Origin: Pseudomonadota bacterium
GTDB taxonomy: Bacteria > Myxococcota > Polyangia > Polyangiales > Polyangiaceae
DNA length: 7,644 nt
Direction of reading: 5' to 3'
Assembly: GCA_023419055.1 (NCBI GenBank)
Contig: JAEZYO010000735.1
Coordinates: 1 to 7,644, forward strand
Below are positions 5,307-7,644 of this stretch, one piece after another. The notes beneath the pieces are model-generated. The model was not told where the DNA came from and did no database searches. It worked only from the letters and a program-made list of their open reading frames with translations. Position 1 is the stretch's first letter, and the number at the start of each line of letters is the position of its first letter. The translations under genes and the position numbers were made by a program.

Positions 5307-6284
5307 ATGACTGAGCCAGAGAGCCGTGCGCTCGGGTTCACGTGGGGTGACTACGTCGACGGCTTGGTTGCTCGCGAGGGCTCGCTCGTGGCGGTCGCGG
5401 AGCGCCTCGCCGCCACCAAGTCGTACGAAGAGGACGTCGGTTCCATCGAACGAGGCCTCAGGCGGCTGCGCGCCCGCGGCTCGACCCCCGGGGGCAAGTG
5501 GGGCTCTCGCCTGCTCGCGCTCTTCGGGCTGCCGGGCGACGTTCAGGCGCGGCTGCGCTGGATGGCGTTCTATCACTCGAGGTTCACCGACCTTCCTGTG
5601 CCCGTCTGCGAGGACCTCGTCCGACTCTGGGATCACCCTCCGACGAACGATCGAGGCGATAGCCGCGTCTGGCTCGGCCTCGCGCGGACCAGCATTGCGC
5701 TCCGTCGCAGCGACTTCGCTCGAGCGCTCGAGTTAATCGAGCAGCTCGAGCGCGATCTCGATCATGCGCCGGTCGAGGCCAGGATAGAATTTCTGCTCGT
5801 CCGCGCGTTCATCGCGAGCAAACGAGATACGGACCGCGTGCCCGAGCTCTTGGGGGCGATCGGCCCGCTCCTTCCCAAGGTGTCGGACGCCGACGAGCGA
5901 GCGTGCCTCGAGGTGCGCTGGATAGACCAGCGCGCGTACGACCTGAACAGCGGCCTACGGGGGCGCCCCGACCACGCCGCTGCCGAGGCGCTCTACAGGG
6001 GCGTGCCGAGCGACGGCTTGCCGCCCTTCGTGCTCTGTCGACGCGCGAACGGGCTCGCCTACGCGCGCTTCAAGCAGGGTGATCTCGACCAGGCAGCGAA
6101 TTTCGCTCGCGAGGCCGCCGCCCACGCCGGTGACGGAGGTCACGTCCGCTTGCGCGTCATGGCGCTCGGGATGCTGTCGCGCATCGAGCCTCGAGAGAGC
6201 AGAGCTTGCGCCCGCGCGGTCGAGATGTCGCGTCGCCTGGAGGACGAGCTCCTGTTGTCGCGCCTCGAGCCGCCGCGTCGTTGA
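5307..6284 (+). CDS. Orphan helical protein with TPR-like repeats and a possible N-terminal helix-turn-helix
   Basis: ATG at 5307 gives 325 residues (MTEPESRALGFTWGDYVDGL). It is preferred over GTG at 5223 because a weak purine-rich AGAGA lies 9-13 bases upstream. The upstream stretch also looks non-coding. Residues 12-75 are compact and basic (SLVAVAERLAATKSYEED, then SIERGLRRLRARG and WGSRLLALFGLP). They may form a small helix-turn-helix-like domain, but no signature is decisive. The rest is helical with tetratricopeptide-like pairs: 121-152 (VWLGLARTSIALRRSDFARA...) and about 239-275 (RANGLAYARFKQGDLDQAA...). These carry the TPR pattern of a small residue, an aromatic and then a G-D-x-x-x-A turn. 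There is no signal peptide or membrane segment, so it is probably cytoplasmic. A DNA-binding or protein-scaffold regulator is one reading, offered as inference only. I recall similar uncharacterised proteins in myxobacteria but cannot name a family. It stands alone on its strand and is convergent with the exonuclease gene 4 bp away. Confidence 0.82.
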   Translation: MTEPESRALGFTWGDYVDGLVAREGSLVAVAERLAATKSYEEDVGSIERGLRRLRARGSTPGGKWGSRLLALFGLPGDVQARLRWMAFYHSRFTDLPVPVCEDLVRLWDHPPTNDRGDSRVWLGLARTSIALRRSDFARALELIEQLERDLDHAPVEARIEFLLVRAFIASKRDTDRVPELLGAIGPLLPKVSDADERACLEVRWIDQRAYDLNSGLRGRPDHAAAEALYRGVPSDGLPPFVLCRRANGLAYARFKQGDLDQAANFAREAAAHAGDGGHVRLRVMALGMLSRIEPRESRACARAVEMSRRLEDELLLSRLEPPRR

Positions 6285-6288
6285 GCGG

Positions 6289-6810
6289 TCAATCGAGCGC
6301 GATGGCGAGCCCCAGGTGCTCTTTCATGTGGAGGAGCGCCTCCGCGTTGCCGCGCGCGTCGTCCACGGGATGGTGCGTGTGGCGGGTTCTGCGCAGGTGC
6401 TTGAAGTTGGCGAACGTGTCCTTGACCAGGCCCTTGTACAGGGAACCCAGGTTCTGGGAGCTGAACCCGAACGGGTTTCTTCCCAAGAAGTGATGGAAGT
6501 ACCAGTTGATGAACTGCCAATCGAAGCCGTTGTTGTCCGAGATGAACATCAACCGCTTGCTGCGCAGGCCCCCAAGCCAGGCCGCGAAGCGCTGCATCAC
6601 GACCTTCGGATCCTCGAAATCGAGGACCTGCTCGCGCGTGAAGCCGCTCACTGCCAGGGCCTCCGGGACGAAGCGCTCGGAGATCGGCTTCAGCTTTCCG
6701 TAGAAGGTGCGTTGGAGGCCCGGCTCCGCGACGACGGCGCCGAAGCAAACCATCGAAAAATCGCCGGGTATGGGGCCGTCCGCTTCGATATCGACGACGA
6801 TGTAACTCAT
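6289..6810 (-). CDS. DEDDh-family 3'-5' exonuclease (RNase T / Rv2179c-like)
   Basis: The product is 173 residues, the size of single-domain DEDDh nucleases, and starts MSYIVVDIEADGP. All exonuclease motifs are visible. Exo I is DIEADG (Asp7, Glu9), exo II is DNNGFDWQF (Asp97), and exo III is HHPVDDARGNAEAL (His146, Asp151, spacing H-x4-D). These residues bind two divalent metals that hydrolyse the 3'-terminal phosphodiester of RNA or DNA. The order and size resemble the small exoribonucleases of the Rv2179c/oligoribonuclease type, but the substrate is not settled. ATG at 6810 lies directly before the first motif and is my choice. An upstream in-frame ATG at 6897 would overlap the phosphatase stop codon (ATGA) and add 29 residues that look non-coding. 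There is no clear ribosome site at either. It sits 83 bp downstream of the phosphatase gene on the same strand and is probably co-transcribed with it. Confidence 0.9.
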   Translation of the reverse strand: MSYIVVDIEADGPIPGDFSMVCFGAVVAEPGLQRTFYGKLKPISERFVPEALAVSGFTREQVLDFEDPKVVMQRFAAWLGGLRSKRLMFISDNNGFDWQFINWYFHHFLGRNPFGFSSQNLGSLYKGLVKDTFANFKHLRRTRHTHHPVDDARGNAEALLHMKEHLGLAIALD

Positions 6811-6893
6811 GGCTGGATGGTGCCGCGAGCCGTGCTCGATCGGAAGGACAGGATTCCGGACATCGCCAGAGGTGGAAACCGCCGCTGCATCTC

Positions 6894-7644
6894 TCATCCG
6901 CGCGTCGGCAGTGGATGTTCCACGCGTAACTGACGAGTCGCGTTGACCACCACCGTGCAGCCGGCGATGAGCTGGTGAGGGCGGGGTGCGGCGAGATCCG
7001 ACCACTGCATCGGAAAGAAGCTGAGCCCGTTGGCCCGAACGGCGGCGGCGCCGGCAAGATGAAGAATGGCGCCGGCCGGAATGGTCTCGTGATAGGGCGC
7101 TCCCGAGGTGATCACGCCGTCGAAGCTCGGTAAGGCGTCTTCGCGCCGGACCATGCGTGCGCAGGCGAGCTGCAATGAGCCGAAGCGGTCGGTCACCTCG
7201 AAGCGCGTGGGCAGAATGGGGCCGAGCGGGTCCGGGGGCGCGAGCCAGTAGAGGCCGGCGGCGAGCAGGCGCTGCGGCGTGCGGAGGGCCTCACGAAAGG
7301 GCGGCACGAGCTTGCCATTGCAGGTGACTCCGTCAGCGCTGCCTTCGTAGCGCTCGTCGGCTTCGGGTGCGATGGCGATGTAGTAGATGGGCATCCCCCG
7401 GTGCAGCACCGCGGCGACGGTCGCGTACTTCACCGTCTCGCCGCCCACGAACCCTCGCGTGTTGTCGAGCGGATCGATGACCACGACGAGCTCGGCGTTG
7501 CCGAACGCCATTCGGTTCTGGTCGATGATGCTCTGACTCACCCCGGCTGCTGAGAAGCTCTCCTCTCCGACGACGAAGATCCGTCCTTCCAAGAGCGGTT
7601 CGGCGAACAGCGCCTCGACATAGAGCCGCTGCACTTCGTAGTCG
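6894..7644 (-). CDS. Inositol-monophosphatase/CysQ-superfamily phosphatase (N-terminus cut by window edge)
   Basis: The reading frame is open to the window edge. A GTG at 7632-7634 is probably an internal Val, since family members need some 60 more residues upstream. Counted from the first full codon (7643), the metal-binding Glu of motif A is in VGEES (Glu27/Glu28). Motif B is VIDPLDNTRGF (Asp57, Asp60, Thr62), where the usual DGT reads DNT. GSLQLACARMVRREDA (155-170) matches the conserved GSxxLxLxxVAxGxxDA segment. Motif C, normally WDxxAG, appears as HETIPAG (185-191), so the third metal-ligand Asp is Glu186. The family hydrolyses sugar- or nucleotide-phosphate monoesters using Mg2+: inositol-1-phosphate, fructose-1,6-bisphosphate, or 3'-phosphoadenosine 5'-phosphate for CysQ/Hal2. 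The TRGF following the DPLD motif is slightly more like the Hal2/CysQ branch, but this is weak. It precedes the exonuclease on the same strand. Confidence 0.87.
   Translation of the reverse strand, partial: DYEVQRLYVEALFAEPLLEGRIFVVGEESFSAAGVSQSIIDQNRMAFGNAELVVVIDPLDNTRGFVGGETVKYATVAAVLHRGMPIYYIAIAPEADERYEGSADGVTCNGKLVPPFREALRTPQRLLAAGLYWLAPPDPLGPILPTRFEVTDRFGSLQLACARMVRREDALPSFDGVITSGAPYHETIPAGAILHLAGAAAVRANGLSFFPMQWSDLAAPRPHQLIAGCTVVVNATRQLRVEHPLPTRG

Noticed and set aside
5064..5636. Minus-strand open frame of 190 codons reaching into the intergenic region before the TPR-like gene.
   Set aside because: Most of it is antisense to the TPR-like gene and its product shows no recognisable feature. 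It would also cross the perfect inverted repeat at 5075-5093.
6079..6933. Plus-strand open frame of 284 codons across the exonuclease gene.
   Set aside because: It lies opposite the DEDDh exonuclease, whose motifs are complete, and its own product has no recognisable pattern. High GC makes such mirror frames common.
6140..7057. Minus-strand open frame of 305 codons overlapping both the exonuclease and phosphatase genes in another frame.
   Set aside because: The product is Arg/Pro/Ser-rich with no domain, and both overlapped genes show family motifs in their own frame.

Overview
The window is a very GC-rich (roughly two thirds G+C), densely packed bacterial segment. Several genes have GTG starts and weak Shine-Dalgarno sites. 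A lipoprotein carries a long Gly/Ser/Asn linker, and there are orphan TPR-like and membrane proteins. This style fits a myxobacterium-like (Polyangia) or similar large-genome soil bacterium. That assignment is inference from style and protein flavour; there is no rRNA or marker gene here.

Layout. (1) Positions 1-695, minus strand: the 5' part of a secreted lipoprotein gene cut by the window edge (signal peptide, about 110 residues of Gly/Ser/Asn linker, then the start of a probable extracellular domain). (2) 696-827: divergent intergenic region with a 7-bp inverted repeat. (3) 828-1625, plus: a short-chain dehydrogenase/reductase (SDR) homologue that lacks the catalytic Tyr and Lys. (4) 1633-2640, minus, tail to tail with the SDR: an ECF sigma factor with a fused C-terminal SnoaL-like domain (SigG / SigX5 type). 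(5) 2797-3639, plus: an unrecognised protein ending in two membrane helices. (6) 3566-4660, minus, overlapping the previous gene tail to tail: a membrane-anchored endonuclease/exonuclease/phosphatase (EEP) family enzyme. (7) 4641-5033, minus: a small three-helix membrane protein directly upstream of, and probably co-transcribed with, the EEP gene. (8) 5034-5306: divergent intergenic region with a perfect 8-bp inverted repeat. (9) 5307-6284, plus: an orphan helical/TPR-like protein. (10) 6289-6810, minus: a small DEDDh 3'-5' exonuclease. (11) 6894-7644, minus: an inositol-monophosphatase/CysQ-like phosphatase cut by the right edge, just upstream of the exonuclease and likely in one operon with it.

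Functional reading. Two pairings carry most of the interest. The first is the SDR homologue beside a sigma factor with its own putative ligand-sensing domain; SnoaL-type ECF factors are often found next to oxidoreductases. The second is the phosphatase/exonuclease pair. IMPase-superfamily enzymes of the CysQ type remove 3'-phosphoadenosine 5'-phosphate (pAp), and pAp inhibits oligoribonucleases, so the two could act in one nucleotide-turnover pathway. Neither link is proven by the sequence. I see no CRISPR array, tRNA, rRNA, insertion sequence, phage gene or recognisable defence system. The region looks like ordinary chromosomal DNA with several poorly characterised genes rather than a clear new system.
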